64,000 bases of DNA from positions 186,001 to 250,000 of the forward strand of contig NW_023503302.1 in NCBI RefSeq assembly GCF_014529535.1, read 5' to 3'. Position numbers and translations under genes: made by a program. Below the pieces are notes generated by a model. That model searched no databases and was not told where the DNA came from. It saw only the letters and a list, made by a program, of their open reading frames with translations. The DNA comes from Bradysia coprophila. Taxonomy: Eukaryota > Arthropoda > Insecta > Diptera > Sciaridae. Of this stretch, positions 34,601 through 46,400 are shown one piece after another; position 1 is the stretch's first letter; every line of letters starts with the position of its first letter.

Positions 34601-37516
34601 CTCTACAGTTTCGCACAGAAAACACCAGAACACTCACTTGAAAATTGAATTGCTAAGGGAAATTCTTGGCCCATTCCTGTAAGATAGACAAACTAGTAAG
34701 GGTTCAGTGAGTTCATTTTATTGCTTCTCTGATTACATAAGCAACCTCTAGGTCCATACAACTCTCTGAATACTTTCTATGCCTCTGTGGTAAGCGTTTC
34801 AATCCATTCTGAGAAATGAGAAACTCTGGTAGCACGTCCGAAAGATGTCGTATTATTCGAAGATTGATGGATTCCAATCAAAACCGGAATGAATTCTAAT
34901 CCAGCATCAGTGTATTCGTAGACGATCCAAGCTCCCCCTTCATAATGACAATTTTACAATGATTAGTACGAACCGAACAGTTGGAATCAACAGAGTGTCA
35001 TACCGCTGAATCCCGCATCAGTTTCATTTGGTTCTCTACTTTCGATGCCACAAATTTCGTGTTCATCAATTGCGACATTGCATAAGCTGTTGTTCGTAAT
35101 GCTGGTGTGCACTGATTGCAACTGGGCTGCGTAAGTTTCAGATGACAATGAACCATATCCTAACACTAAAGATGACCAGCCTTCGTAGTAGAAATTTTGA
35201 TAAAATGGTAACCGAATGGGATGAACATTCGGATTGAATATCAACGACTCGTGCAGTCTGTATAGCACAATGCTTGGACTATTCTCAGGTGACGGTTCGA
35301 TGTACCAAAAATGTCGCACGAAGTTTGTTGGTGTGGTTAAAGGCCATTGAGCGAGGCCAACATACAATTCAATCGAACTGGCTGGGGGATTTTGGCTAAA
35401 TAGGAGTAAGAAATGTGGTTCTCACTGTAATTAATACCCAATAAGCACTCACTCTTGACCGGTACACGAGATATCACTCAGAGCAAAATTTTCGCTTATG
35501 ATTGTGCCTGAACACAGGATGGCTTCTCTCAGTCCGACTTCTGTATCTATCCAGGCTGTGGTGAAAATACTCCACGGATACTGTCCATTTGTGGCATTTG
35601 TTGCACTGATCAACATCGTTTCCGATTGTTGTTTAATTGAATCGTAACGCGGATCGAAATCTCTGCGGGTACGGTCAACAATCAAATCCACACGAATTGT
35701 CCGGTCGAGCCAGTCGAAGGCCTGAACTCGGAATTGCAGCAGACACAATATTACAATCAAGCAGCGCATTGTCTTGAAAACTAACTGACCCAGTGTCGAT
35801 GTTGCTGGCTCTTTTTATATGAAATGGAATTTCCGATTGCGTGCGATAATGAATTTCGATGGAGACGATTAGAACGTTATCGGATCGTCAATAAAATCAG
35901 CATTAGAGCACGTAATTTCGATTTAAAGAAACGAAAGGAAGGAAAATGTTCACGTAATTCTAGCTCAAAATTATAAGTATGCTTCTAGCGGCTGCACGTA
36001 TTATGCATAGGTGTGGTCTAGTAATCACATACATCTCATTAATCAGAGCCAATCGTCCAAAGATCGATAGTCTCTATGGATATATAAGTCCCTAATAAGG
36101 TCATACGGTCATACGTTGTGTGACTGCTGAGTTATACATATATTAAGCCTACCCTTGAGGCGACCCATTGGTGCTCAAGTTTTAATATGGAATAGGTTTC
36201 AAATTGTCTGACTGACACGCACGTACGTACGCATTCGATCTATGAAAAAATACTTCGAATTTTTAGGAAGAGTTTGTCCAAACGTTGGTCGTAGCTATCG
36301 ATCCAACTTCCACACACTTTTTCGTCTGGTTGGTATGGACCGTAACCACCATTCACGCATTTCCTTACCCTGAATGACTGGTTTTCCACAAAATTTGTAA
36401 ATATTGTCAATACGAGCCGTAGATGAGTTGGGCATCACATTGTGTGCCGATGCCAAACACTTAGACATTTGTTCGAATGCTTTTTATACGGAAACAAATT
36501 TGGGTACTGATTGAATTGCCATCCTTGAAGTATTTCTGTTTTATTTTTATAGAGACTCCACCCGAAGACAGTTCTCAACCTATTGATGGGACTGGCTTGG
36601 AAAATGGCATATCAGCAGAATGTAGTGCTGGAGAAAATGCACCGAATTGTGACGAACTATCAACTACACAAACTACTCTAGAAAATCCTTCGCAACTAGT
36701 CGATGGTGTGACTCAATCACAAGATGTTGCAGCAGAAGACTTAGGTGTTTCGGATTGCTTTCCAAATGACGATGGGCCGTCGTTACCGAAAATTCCTCGA
36801 ATGAGCCCAACACCTGCACTCAGTATATTCGATTCGGGAATTGGTACGGGTACCGAAGGATCGCAATACGACGATGATGCCGATGGTACGATCACTAAGC
36901 GACGTATGACGTTAGATCTAACACCGCCGAGCGAACAAATCGAATATGAAATGTCTGCCGAAGCGGACGAACAGTCAGCAAATCGCATTCAGGAAATGAC
37001 AAATTTGTCGGAGAAGGTAAATGAATGAAACAAATGGATGCATTGTCCCATTATTTGGTGCAGACAATTTCTAACGTTAAGCTATTTCGGTAACAGGTTC
37101 ATAGTTGGCATCAACGGCTGAAGCCAATTTTATTACATTCCGAGAGGCGTAATGATTTTGACGTTAAAGAGACTAGTCGCAATATTGTTGCATGCTTTAA
37201 AAATGGTGATAGTTCGTTGGAAACGAAAGCTCAAAGCGATCGTCTTATTTCGTTCGAAAGTATTATGGAACGACGGGATAAGGCAGACACGGCCAGATAT
37301 TTTTTCTCCATGCTGCAGATGGTAAGTTTGTTAAATTGTTAACCGATTGTCAAATTCATTTAACTTTTGGTTTTGGTTCTGTAGGCGAATAATAGGAACA
37401 TTCAGCTAATAGTTAATCATAACGACAGTGCTAAGCTGTGTCCACAAAACAAAATTATGCTGAAACTGTTGAATCCCAATATACGGGAAATTGATCCGAG
37501 TATTGAGAAAAATTGA
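28675..37516 (+). CDS. Cap-H2: condensin II complex subunit H2 (Cap-H2), 880 aa, 7 coding exons
   Basis: Coding exons are 28675-28794, 29735-29943, 32947-34264, 34330-34504, 36553-37016, 37097-37321 and 37385-37516; phases agree throughout. Cap-H2 is the kleisin of condensin II, bridging the SMC2/SMC4 heads in the nucleus for chromosome compaction and, in flies, homologue unpairing. Family marks are, at the N-terminus, NFPEAAILIDSAGQVYSRKV then DYLEALL (the CNDH2_N signature), and at the C-terminus SWHQRLKPILLHSERRNDFD with DTARYFFSMLQMANNRNIQL, the winged-helix end that contacts an SMC head. The centre (about residues 288-490) is extremely rich in Asn, Ser and Thr and carries a 19-residue repeat (about 404-422 and 427-445). 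A conserved block LDEVFRLPLSVLQQEVN follows. A splice acceptor 16 nt before the ATG (28657-28658) indicates a non-coding first exon upstream. Intron 4 (34505-36552) hosts a gene on the other strand. Confidence 0.85.
31411..31556. mobile_element. MITE, GGGG(T/C)CATTCATAAA family, in Cap-H2 intron 2
   Basis: The left AAGGGGCCATTCAAATAGTG then CGCACGCACTT pairs with the right GTGTGCGCACTTTATGAATG then GCTCCT. G-rich runs (GGGGGGAGGGGGG type) sit on both halves of the same strand, which is unusual for an inverted-repeat element. Confidence 0.85.
31604..31795. mobile_element. Tc1/mariner-like MITE with TA duplication, in Cap-H2 intron 2
   Basis: The ends CAGTCAGAGGCAGAGAAATT and AATTTCACTGCTTCTGACTG are flanked by TA on both sides, the target duplication of the Tc1/mariner superfamily. 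The interior carries GTTTATACGGTT and AACCGTATAAAC as a second inverted pair. A decayed relative lies at about 120-250. Confidence 0.85.
31913..32177. mobile_element. Tc1/mariner-like MITE with 43-bp ends, in Cap-H2 intron 2
   Basis: Ends CAATTGCTAAAAGTTTCCTA and the complement of TAAGAAACTTTTAACAATTG extend inward through TGTGCAGAATGAGCACCAGC on both sides. TA flanks both ends. It is non-coding, 265 bp. Confidence 0.9.
34717..34722 (-). terminator. poly(A) signal of the nested protease homologue
   Basis: AATAAA on the minus strand lies about 55 nt after the stop codon at 34777-34779. Confidence 0.6.
34777..35769 (-). CDS. catalytically altered serine protease homologue, 289 aa, 3 exons, nested in Cap-H2
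   Basis: Exons on the minus strand are 35769-35453, 35395-35004 and 34937-34777 (introns 57 and 66 nt; the second has a TACTAAT branch-point-like site). A signal peptide (MRCLIVILCLLQFRVQA) precedes a trypsin-fold domain. The usual TAAHC segment is CSGTIISENFALSDISC, so Ser replaces His near residue 101. The NDIAL segment is SPSIVLYRL, replacing Asp near residue 147. The nucleophile segment is DAGFSGGAW, keeping Ser at about 236 but with Phe in place of the preceding Asp. The C-terminal exon gives LEFIPVLIGIHQSS and FGRATRVSHFSEWIETL, a normal end for the fold. It should bind but not cleave, as known for secreted insect serine protease homologues. Without the last exon it would falsely look truncated at 34987. 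The gene has its own TATA box and poly(A) signal. Confidence 0.87.
35812..35819 (-). promoter_or_regulatory. TATA box of the nested protease homologue
   Basis: TATAAAAA on the minus strand is followed 31-32 nt downstream by a TCAGTTAG initiator at about 35788, and 18 nt further on by the start codon. This is a textbook insect core promoter inside a Cap-H2 intron. Confidence 0.85.
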
Positions 37517-38779
37517 GAAGTGATGAGTAGGCAGTCGCTTGGTGGATGTCTATTTTATGTGAATTAGTGTTGACGTAAGTACAAATCGATAATTTTGTAC
37601 AAAAGTGAAGAAAAACAAATCAAATGAAAACGGAGAGGAGAAAGAGAAAACTTTATAATTAAATGAAAATGTTGGTTGAGTTTACGTCTTGTGAGTATTT
37701 TATTGGAATGCAAATGTTTGGTCAACCCATAAGAGACTCTTGTACTTGTATTGAACTTAAATCGAAATTTACTTCACTTATTTCTATTCCATTGCTTCTT
37801 AATTGAAGCAAAAATATTTTGCTTTTTGAACCCAATTTTTTTTTTTCAAATATTTTTTTTGTCTTGCAAAATCTTTGACTCAATCTTACATTATTATGTA
37901 GATGACGGGATACTATTTTCAATGTATAATTTTGCAGTCTCTTTTTTTTATTATATCAATCCAGTGAACAGAAAAAAAACAACTTAGAAATGAAAACCAA
38001 AACAATGTTCAAGAGAAGAAGAACACTGATGTATACCACCCAGTTCGAATTGTTACTAATATTCCAGCGAATAAATGAACCATGGATATGTGACAATGTC
38101 AGTGTGTCGTATAATTATTTAAGCGTCAGTGATACGCAAAATAAAATCCCTTTTCCCAGATACAGGCGAGTGATTTCCTGTTAAGGAAAGAGTTAATCGA
38201 AAACCTTTTATTCAGTTAAATTATAATTTTACTGATAAAATAATTCTTTGAGGTTCTTGAGGTTCTGGATAACTTGTTGCTCCTTTTTCTTGTGTTACCA
38301 TTTTGCTTCCGATTTTTTCAACTCCCTCCTTTTCTTCTTGATTTTATATACGATAGTATCTAAACTCTTTCATTTTGATCTATGCCATACACGCCCCGTC
38401 GCCCAATTGTTTTATTTTTTGCAATATTTTTGGACTATTTTTGTCAAAACATTTTCCTTTATTTTCCCAAATATTTTCAACTTTTCTTACGTTTTCCCTG
38501 ATTTTCAAAGAAAAACTCGGAAAAAGGACTTGGAAAGAGCTGTGCGCGGAAAGAAAGAATTCTCGCAGAAAGAGAGAGGGATGAGTGGTTGCAACGGTTT
38601 CCCCTTATAATAATAGTTTCTGTTGATAGTATTCGAGTAAGGTAAGTGTTCTAGATGGTCAGTCATATCTCCTAAAGTTTAACAAAACGAAAACGAGTCA
38701 AAAATCCAACTGGCTTTGATTTCATTGCTTTTTTGTCTTCTCTCTTCAACTCTTTGCATGACCTACCGGCGACCTCTAA

Positions 38780-38787
38780 TATATAAG
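38780..38787 (+). promoter_or_regulatory. candidate TATA promoter with 5' splice donor, target exon unknown
   Basis: TATATAAG is followed about 30 nt later by an initiator-like CTCACAT. An exon-like stretch then ends CACAATTAG|GTAAGA at 38880/38881. No ATG lies between, so it would be a non-coding first exon. No downstream coding exon was recognised. Confidence 0.3.
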
Positions 38788-39501
38788 ATACATAAGTGAA
38801 CAATGCACTCACATAAATCGAAACTCATTCATTCAAAAATTTGGTTATCTGCGCAAGTCTTTGTTCCAGAACACAATTAGGTAAGAACTCCGAGTAAAAA
38901 TTTTCCATGGCGTTTTAGAAAACATTCAAGAAGATGGTTCAAACGCTATAAATCACTGAAAATAAATAAAATAAATGGATTGCACGGCATTACATCATGA
39001 TAAAACAGCGGTTTGAATGAACCTAATTGATTAATTCGTCGAATGAAAAACCAGTTCTTCAGTTACCTGGTGTTATTCATGCGACAAAATTTGGTAATAG
39101 AGGGATTGAGATTAAAATTTAGTAGTCGCTGAGGCTACCTTTCAACAACCTTGGACGTGGACGAGAGTTCAACGTAATTGAAAGTTTTCAATGGGAAGTG
39201 CAGAAAAAAAAACGCTGGAAAAGGCACAAGTTAATGAGATCTGGATCGAGGTACATAAACTTTGAATTGCTCTCCATTCTCCGCTAGTTAGTTTTGAAAT
39301 AGAAATGAAATGAACAAGTAAATGCATCGAGGTACTTTAGTCAGGGAGAATCTCTCCAAGCATTTCTCGATGCATTACAATCGAAGCTGCCATTATGAGT
39401 TATACGTTTTAATTTCGTATCATTTATTGGACTCTCTTTTCCTTATTTTCTACTTTCGTTTTCATTCTTTCTACTCTAGTGTTTTCTCCTTACTTTTACG
39501 A

Positions 39502-39725
39502 CAGCAGAAATCGCATGATGAGACAGAGTAGTCAGTAAATATGTGCAAAAATGGTGCAATTACCTGATAACGAGCGACTTTTAGAATCAGCAGAAATTCG
39601 TATAACTCACATGATGGAGTCAGAGTAGTAGTCAATAAATGTGCGAAAATGCTTTTAGAAACAGCAGAGATTTGCATGATAAGTCCGAGTAGTCAGTGAA
39701 TGTGCAAAAGTAATGCAATTTTTCG
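39502..39725. repeat. three-unit tandem repeat (about 75-85 bp units)
   Basis: Units begin CAGCAGA(A/G)AT and contain GCATGAT, GAGTAGTCAGT(A/G)AAT and GTGCAAAA. They start at about 39502, 39588 and 39661. Units differ by several substitutions and small indels. Confidence 0.75.
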
Positions 39726-39959
39726 ATTGAGGGCTTATTTTTGGGAATTTGATTTCTGTAAAGTTCAGGGGGAAAATTAGAGATTTTTTTGCAATTATGA
39801 TGGAACTTTTTGGAATTTTCAGAATTTTTCGGATTTTCCTGGAATTTTCATAATTCATTTTCCCAAAAACAAGCCATGCTTGACAGCGTACCTGATCATT
39901 GACTGCAATCAAAATGTTTCAAGAAAAGAACGTTCATTTTTTTTTTAGATCGAATCTCT

Positions 39960-39965
39960 TTTATT
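39960..39965 (-). terminator. poly(A) signal of the 73-aa protein gene
   Basis: AATAAA on the minus strand lies about 250 nt after the stop codon at 40214. Confidence 0.55.
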
Positions 39966-40213
39966 TATGCAATTGATTACACAGAGGCAGACTTAAAAAA
40001 TACAGCTAAATTGAAATTCAAATGATAATCATTAAGAAAAAGTGTATTAATTGTACGACGTTAAATTTTATACGAAATGAGGATAGTAAAAAAATGAGTT
40101 TAAACAAAGTAAAAAAAAAACATAAAATTGAGTAAAAATTTAAAACAAAAAATGTCAAAGAAAAAGGGAACAAAATGGCTACCCCTCGAAGCAGTAGCAA
40201 GTGTTAAACTGCA

Positions 40214-40435
40214 CTAACACTGATGCATACTTTTGAAGTGATCCACGTTACGTAGCTTTGGGCCCCATACATCAACTTTAGCTTTCTGGACATTGGTGCT
40301 AACTTTAGATGTATATTGTGGCTTCTGTTCGGTCTGACACTTCTTTTGATAATTGGCAAAACCAGTACGCTTCGACTCTTGGTCCTTTTCAATTCGCGAG
40401 CAGGTAGCTGGCCCATATCGTTCTCCTTGAACCAT
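40214..40435 (-). CDS. orphan small basic protein, 73 aa
   Basis: The single coding exon begins MVQGERYGPATCSRIEKDQE and ends DHFKSMHQC. It is hydrophilic and basic with three cysteines, no signal peptide and no membrane segment. The family is not recognised. Support for a real gene comes from its context. The start ATCAAAATGG matches the fly consensus. A 5' UTR exon end (TTTTAG|GTAAGT at 40978/40977) and an acceptor (CTATTTTCAG at 40629) define a 349-nt leader intron. A TATA box with initiator lies at 41.2 kb and AATAAA at 39960. A shifted frame over the same bases (40416-40204) begins later and lacks a good start context. Role unknown. Confidence 0.6.
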   Translation of the reverse strand: MVQGERYGPATCSRIEKDQESKRTGFANYQKKCQTEQKPQYTSKVSTNVQKAKVDVWGPKLRNVDHFKSMHQC

Positions 40436-40628
40436 TTTGATGGATGAGTTTTTTATATATTTTCGTGATAATAAAAAAAAGGATTTCGCTGTGTAGAGTT
40501 TTGTTTGGGCTGGTGTAGTTTTATGCGATCACGGCACGTATTGGATGAGCGTTAGCACTTGTAATTCTAAATGGTTACCGGAATTACCCGTACGAGAACC
40601 TTTTTGAGAAGAAAGATTTTTCTTTAAT

Positions 40629-40977
40629 CTGAAAATAGAAAAGGAAATTTTCTCCCATTAGATGACTGTATCTGTACGGCTGGAAGATTTATTTTTTTTT
40701 TTTTTTTAATTCGAACGTTTGCAAAATACATGTTTCATCAACCATCATCTTAATTTTATATTCAAAAACTTTCCACATTTCAACGTTTTAATTTCCGATA
40801 CAAAAACTGATTTAATTTAGCTTATAAGGTATTCCAAGGTGATGCAAACAAAGTAATTAAAATCAACCAGAAGAAAAAAAAAACTCGAATCTTAAATTTA
40901 AATCAAGTCTTTGGCACAAAATGATATCTTTTTTGGTCAGAAATACAAAATAATAAAGAAAACTTCTCAAAACTTAC
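40629..40977 (-). other. inferred 5' UTR intron of the 73-aa protein gene
   Basis: Donor GTAAGT and acceptor TTTTCTATTTTCAG are both strong on the minus strand, 349 nt apart. They lie between the TATA promoter at 41.2 kb and the start codon at 40435. Confidence 0.5.
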
Positions 40978-41204
40978 CTAAAATTCACATTTACAGAGAA
41001 TAGCATTGACACAAAATTAACATTTATCAAACAAAAAACAGAAAGAAACAATTTCCAAAAATTATCAGAAAGTTCAGAATGTTCGGTTGAACAACAAACA
41101 AAAAAGTTTTCTCAAAAAGAAAAATTATTCTTCGACGACTTGAGCGATGATTTTAATCCAACGATTTGTAGTGAAACACTAATGTGAAATTGACAGGCTA
41201 GCTG

Positions 41205-41212
41205 CTTTTATA
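41205..41212 (-). promoter_or_regulatory. TATA box of the 73-aa protein gene
   Basis: TATAAAAG on the minus strand is followed about 30 nt downstream by an ATTAGTG initiator-like site at about 41180. Confidence 0.6.
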
Positions 41213-42540
41213 TCAACGAATACATTCAACCAAGGAAGAACAAAAATTTAATTTATTCGAAAACAACCTTCATTGTGATGGTATACCTGATTTTTATAAG
41301 CTTTACAAAGACATCAGGGGCTTTCTGCGTGCGTATTATATATACGATTTCGCACAGAGATTTTGCAAATTTCTTAAATATTCATTTCTTACATCATTTA
41401 GATTACCATTTGCGTTCGCCTAGAATATAGAATATAACGTCAATTCGGTTGTTGTTGGTATTTTTTTTTATTATCATCGGCAATCAGGATGACTCGTAAA
41501 TTTTTGTTGTCGGCAATTTATTTATTTCAGCGAGAAGGGCACTTCCTTCAGCTTTCGCTTGATTTGGACGAGCTGAATAAATTTCGTTATCGCTTCAGAA
41601 TACTCTTACTTTCCTTAAACAAATAATAACAATCGATGTTACAATGGGAGATGCAGTCTAGAACTAGAATGGTAAGACAACATACACACTAAAGTTCACT
41701 TATAAAACTCATTAGAAAAAAGAATCCTTGAGTTCTTTTCGAGGACAGTAACCTTAGATGGTCATCAGAAACGGATATGCTGATGTAGGCGAGTATGTTA
41801 ATTGACAATATACATACAATGGGTGCTCTCACCCTCCATACAACATTATATGAATGTGTTTGCAGGCAGTCGTTCGAACTTTAAAAAGGTTGATTCGATG
41901 ATTATAGCTCCCAGGCACGTTCAGTGAGAAAAGTCTTACAATGGATCGTGACTAGGGAGAAATGCATCAAATGCATTTCGGTCAGAAAAGCTATTTTGTT
42001 TTCTTGCGGCCAGAAAATTTGTCATTACTGCCTCACTCAAAATCAGATTTTCTGGGCGCAAGACAACAAAGTACCGCACTGTTTTCCTGAAAATAGTCCA
42101 GAAAGACAGTAATGTATTATTTAATAATAGTTCATCGACTACGCTTTAGTAATAACCTTATTTTAGAAACGTCAGACTCATCTATTTTTCCACAAAATAA
42201 GTAAATTCATGAAATATCGTTCGCATCCCGCTAGCAATGTATCACTGCCATAAAATAAAGTTTGTCTTTTTCAAAAGCTTATTCATAGTAACAGTAATAG
42301 TAATCCGTTCAATTGAAATCTTTTTTCTCTAATTCTAAGAAACAACTTATAGATTGTTATATCCCGTATCCTCAGAAAATGTACACGAATGTACTTAACA
42401 AAACTACCAACATTCGAAATTTATATTGTATTTACTAATCTAACCATGTTTATCTGTAATCCTTTCAGACAGGGACTAACGTAAGGATTTTCCCGTGGGT
42501 GGGAATTCGACGAGAAGGCACAGAAATGACTTACTAATTC
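41213..42540. other. gene-free stretch
   Basis: A 62-codon frame at 41924-42112 has several cysteines (EKCIKC, CGQKICHYC) but no gene context. Otherwise nothing was recognised. Confidence 0.45.
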
Positions 42541-43420
42541 TTACTTAGAGGCGCCAAAAACAATGATTAAAAAAAGTCGAATTTTTCCTAGGGAGATTTG
42601 AAACACATTTTTCTTCCACTTCTGAGCCCTTCTTCTGGTGAAAAAGCCCGCGTTTGTTTTGTTGTCATTTAATTTGATTTCCCATTTTGCAGAATAATTT
42701 GAGATCTTACCAATGGCATGCAATTTCTTGATAATTTTGCCATTTGGCAAAACATTATATGCAGTAATCATCTGCGAAAAACGTCTTTTCACTATGACTT
42801 ACGTTACAATCAAATCTGAAGTGAATATGTAATAAAGCGTCGGACTCAGCACGCTTCCTTGTGGGACTACTGCTAGGATATGAGCTAGATATCCTAGATT
42901 TCTGACAATTTGGTACAAAGAACGTTTTTGTGGAAATGATTGAACAATTTTAATAAGATAGAAAGGAAACTTTCGAAGGAACATTTTGTGTATTAGACTC
43001 TTATGCCATGCACTATCAGAGGCCTTCTCTATGTCAAATGTGAGCAATCAGGTAGAGTTTTTCTTATTTAGAGCTTGTTGGATATGATTAGCTACCCTGA
43101 ACAGTTGATGATTCGTCGAATGACCAGCTCGATAACCGAGCAACAAACAAAGATGTTGTTGGTTTTAAAAAACAGCCGTAATCGATTCAAAATAATTTTT
43201 TTAAAGATTTTGCTGATGTAGTTTGGCAGGCTCATTGGTCTGTAGTTGCTAGCACCCGATGTATCCTTAAGGAATGAAGACTGATTTTGCAATTGCTAAC
43301 AAGCCTAGTAATCTTCCACAGTTGGTTAGAGTATTTTTTCAACTGTGAAAGTCTGTCGTTCCACCTTTCCTTATTGAAGAATTTAAATTGAGCTTTGTTC
43401 AGTTTGTTCAGATAGTTAAT
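42541..43420 (-). pseudogene. decayed jockey-like LINE reverse transcriptase fragment
   Basis: On the minus strand the readable blocks in order are SGASNYRPMSLPNYISKIFKKIIL, given here as GASNYRPMSLP plus ISKIFKKIIL, then GYRAGHSTNHQLFRVANHIQ after a frameshift. Next come FDIEKASDSAWHKSLIHKM, VPQGSVLSPTLYYI and the catalytic box FFADD, followed by a stop, then KWEIKLNDNKTNAGFFTRRR. Stops and frameshifts separate the blocks. The order and motif forms fit the jockey clade of non-LTR elements. It is clearly older than the LINE at 11-13 kb: there is no intact 3' end or target duplication. Confidence 0.85.
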
Positions 43421-46400
43421 TTTCTTGTCAATGCTGAGGACATGGTTTCGCTGCCACTGTCGATTTTTGTAATTTCTAAATGATATTAACTTTAATATCG
43501 TGTTGTCTACATATGTGGTCGACGGTCTTGTACACAGGAATGGTGAGGCTGTCAGCCTCTTAATTCTTAATCAAATCATCAATCAACGACTTGGAATTTA
43601 AGTGGTACGGATCTGTCGACCTCCTGATTGTTACGCTAAAATCAACTTGTCACGAACTAAACGAAACTTAAACTAAAACTAATCGAAAACTTGGAGTAAA
43701 ATCAATGTACTAATTACGTTTTTGTAAAAATTTATAGTGTGGGAAAAATTGAATTCGTGGATGGGAATTCAAAAGGCGCGGGTGGTAAAATTTTACCACC
43801 CATGATGTTCCTTAGGTTAGTCCCTATGATGGAAATGATACTACTCGCTGAAAATTTTCTGATCCGAGGCGAATCCGAGGTCGATAAACACACAAGTAAA
43901 GATGCAATTGTGTCCCATTGTTAAATGAGGCATTTCATTCAAAGACTTGAGGTAATGTTTGGTCGTAAATTAACTCTACCTCACATTGTTGAGGACATTT
44001 TTTAACACTAGGTAAAGTTAACGTTACTTCACAGCTCCAAAGAAAATCGCTTATTACATGAAGTCTCATCTCCATTCGCGTCAAATTCGCTAATTTCAAA
44101 CGCATTACATTCATTGTGAGACCTAATTGCTTAACCGACCGTTTGATTGTGTTTTTTGTTAGCGAAATGTTTTCTTTCCGCAATTAGTTTTTTTTTGTGA
44201 TACAAAATTACTTCTTGAAGCGAAAGACGCTAAAACGGGCAAAATAATTTTTAAATTACATTTTTGCTGATAAACAACAGACAAACAATTAAAAAAAAGA
44301 TCTCTCAAGAGCATCCAACTCTGTTACCCAATTCGTAGTTTCCTTTCGCTGAACCCTTAATCGGAAAAAGGGCAAAGGTAAATGTGAAACTTAAAAACAA
44401 AATCCAGTTTTATGCAATTCCAACCACTCTACTGGCTAATAAATTTTAGATTTATATATTTGTTTACTCCTCACCTCATGATACATGTGTATTCTTATTA
44501 TGATTCAACATTAGACTAAATAGTCAAAAACAAAAAGACAAATGCGACAACGGGTCCACTGAAAATGTTTACTTCTTACAGCAGATCGCCTTCTCATTTA
44601 AAATTCAATTTCGGCTAATTTATGCCAAATTATACAAAATCTGGAGGAACAAAAAACACACAAATTTACGTTAGATTAATACCAAACAACGTTTTAATAA
44701 ACACACTGGTGTCGTCTTTTATAGAAACCATAAGGAGTCAAAACGATAGCCGCATCATAATAGTTCATTGTATTTTAATGAGCACCGGGCGGCTTAATGT
44801 GGTAGTCGCATGGCACAGCGACTTTGGGAAACAATTCTGTTTGGTTACGGTAATGAAGTTCTAGTATACATTCTACAGCTTTTCCTCTGAATCCATTAAT
44901 TCAGTCAAATGAATATGATAATGAATTAGAATGAATGAATGAATTGCAGTTAAAAACGTGCATGTGCCGGGTGGTTGTGTATCCTACACACTCGTTATCG
45001 TTACTTCGCCTTTTGATTCATTGCATGTCGATTCAGCTATTCTTAATGATAAGATGATTCATATCCCACACGTGGTTGACGATAGTTTGGGGTCACCTTT
45101 GAAAAGTCTTTTGATTTATATTCATAGAATCGAGTCCCGCTGCCCCTCATGATCGTGTCGTATTCGCTAACCGTCGAAAAAAACCAAAAACTTTCCGTAA
45201 AATTAAAATACGAAATTAAATTTAAATATTGTTTGTGTGTCGTTAATTTGGTAAAAATAACATGAAATTTTCGTTGTTCATATAAGCAAACTGGTTTACT
45301 GGAACCTCTTATTGGTCACACCACACACATTAGTATTGGATCAAAACAAAAGTTTCATCTTAAAGTCTTTGGTGTTTTTTTTAATATCTACTATCTAGAT
45401 GCGAAAATGTTTTTATTTTTATTTTATTTTTTCTCGGTTTTGACCAATATTAAAGTTTTGCTGACCAATATCACGTATACACATAACTGAAATTTACACG
45501 AGATGTACGAGAGGAGTGTTGCTAGGTGAGATAAATCGAGAATAAAATCGGCTTCAGTGATGCTGAAGGAAAAACTAGATTTTTTTGCTTCTGGCAAGGA
45601 GTCACAGAAGGAAACTAATCAGTACATTCCGACCGTGTCTCAAGAAATTTATGTCATGATTTAAGGCTTTGGGTGATTTATATGGTTTTTTTTAGTTTTA
45701 TTACACCTCGGTTTGTATCAGATACGAGTTCAAAAGCCTATTTTTTCGTTCTGATCTTAATTCACTAAAAAAATGTTTTCTAGGACGTCAGGATCTGGAT
45801 ATATACCTGCGCCACCACTGCATTTTCCATTTACTTTAAAACCGGTACAGCTAAATGTGAATGGAAAATGCATTTGTTTGAGGGTGACAAAACAATGTGG
45901 TACCGTGGTATCTTGCTCGCACTAATGTAAGTCCCATCAAATCGCGTATAGCTCCGGATCCGCACATCCCTGTCAGTCACTATTAGTGACTTAAAAATTG
46001 CTAAAACTGACTATAAGGCTTTCGAACTCACAGCTGCTACATTGAAATTTGTCCAGTTAGATGGTCCATATGAAATCTAATTTTTTGTATGCCTCCGGCA
46101 GAAGTAATTCAAAATATCTTGGAACGTATTTTTCCAGAAAAGAGAGCCGTTGTCATTGTATTTCCAGTGTTTCATCTCTAGGGCTAACCACCACACACGC
46201 ATACAGGTTTTGTGTCGTTATATACGAAATTTTGACTTAGAGATGAAAATGTCTTCTCTCAATGCACTTCACCTTTAAGGCAAGTGCAAATAAGTGGATT
46301 TTCGCTCCCGTAAGGCAATTATTGTCATCTGATTGGCTCATACTCTCTCCTATAAGGCAAATGGTGTTGTTTGATTGGATTATTTACTATAAACAAAACA

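Larger units (their letters stand above)
37517..39959. other. intergenic stretch after Cap-H2
   Basis: It contains the Cap-H2 3' UTR, a candidate orphan promoter at 38780 and a three-unit tandem repeat at 39502. The region near 37830-37860 and 38270-38520 is pyrimidine-rich on the plus strand. No coding exon is supported. Confidence 0.5.

Noticed and set aside
34987-35003. Stop codon of the protease homologue at 34987
   Set aside because: Splicing at 35003/34938 bypasses it and yields the conserved FSGG and C-terminal helix region, so the stop lies in an intron.
40204-40416. Alternative 70-codon frame over the small orphan gene
   Set aside because: It starts later, lacks the ATCAAAATGG context, and is a shifted frame of the same exon.
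41924-42112. 62-codon frame with a RING-like cysteine pattern
   Set aside because: Cysteine and histidine spacing does not complete a RING or other zinc-finger signature, and no flanking exon or promoter was found.
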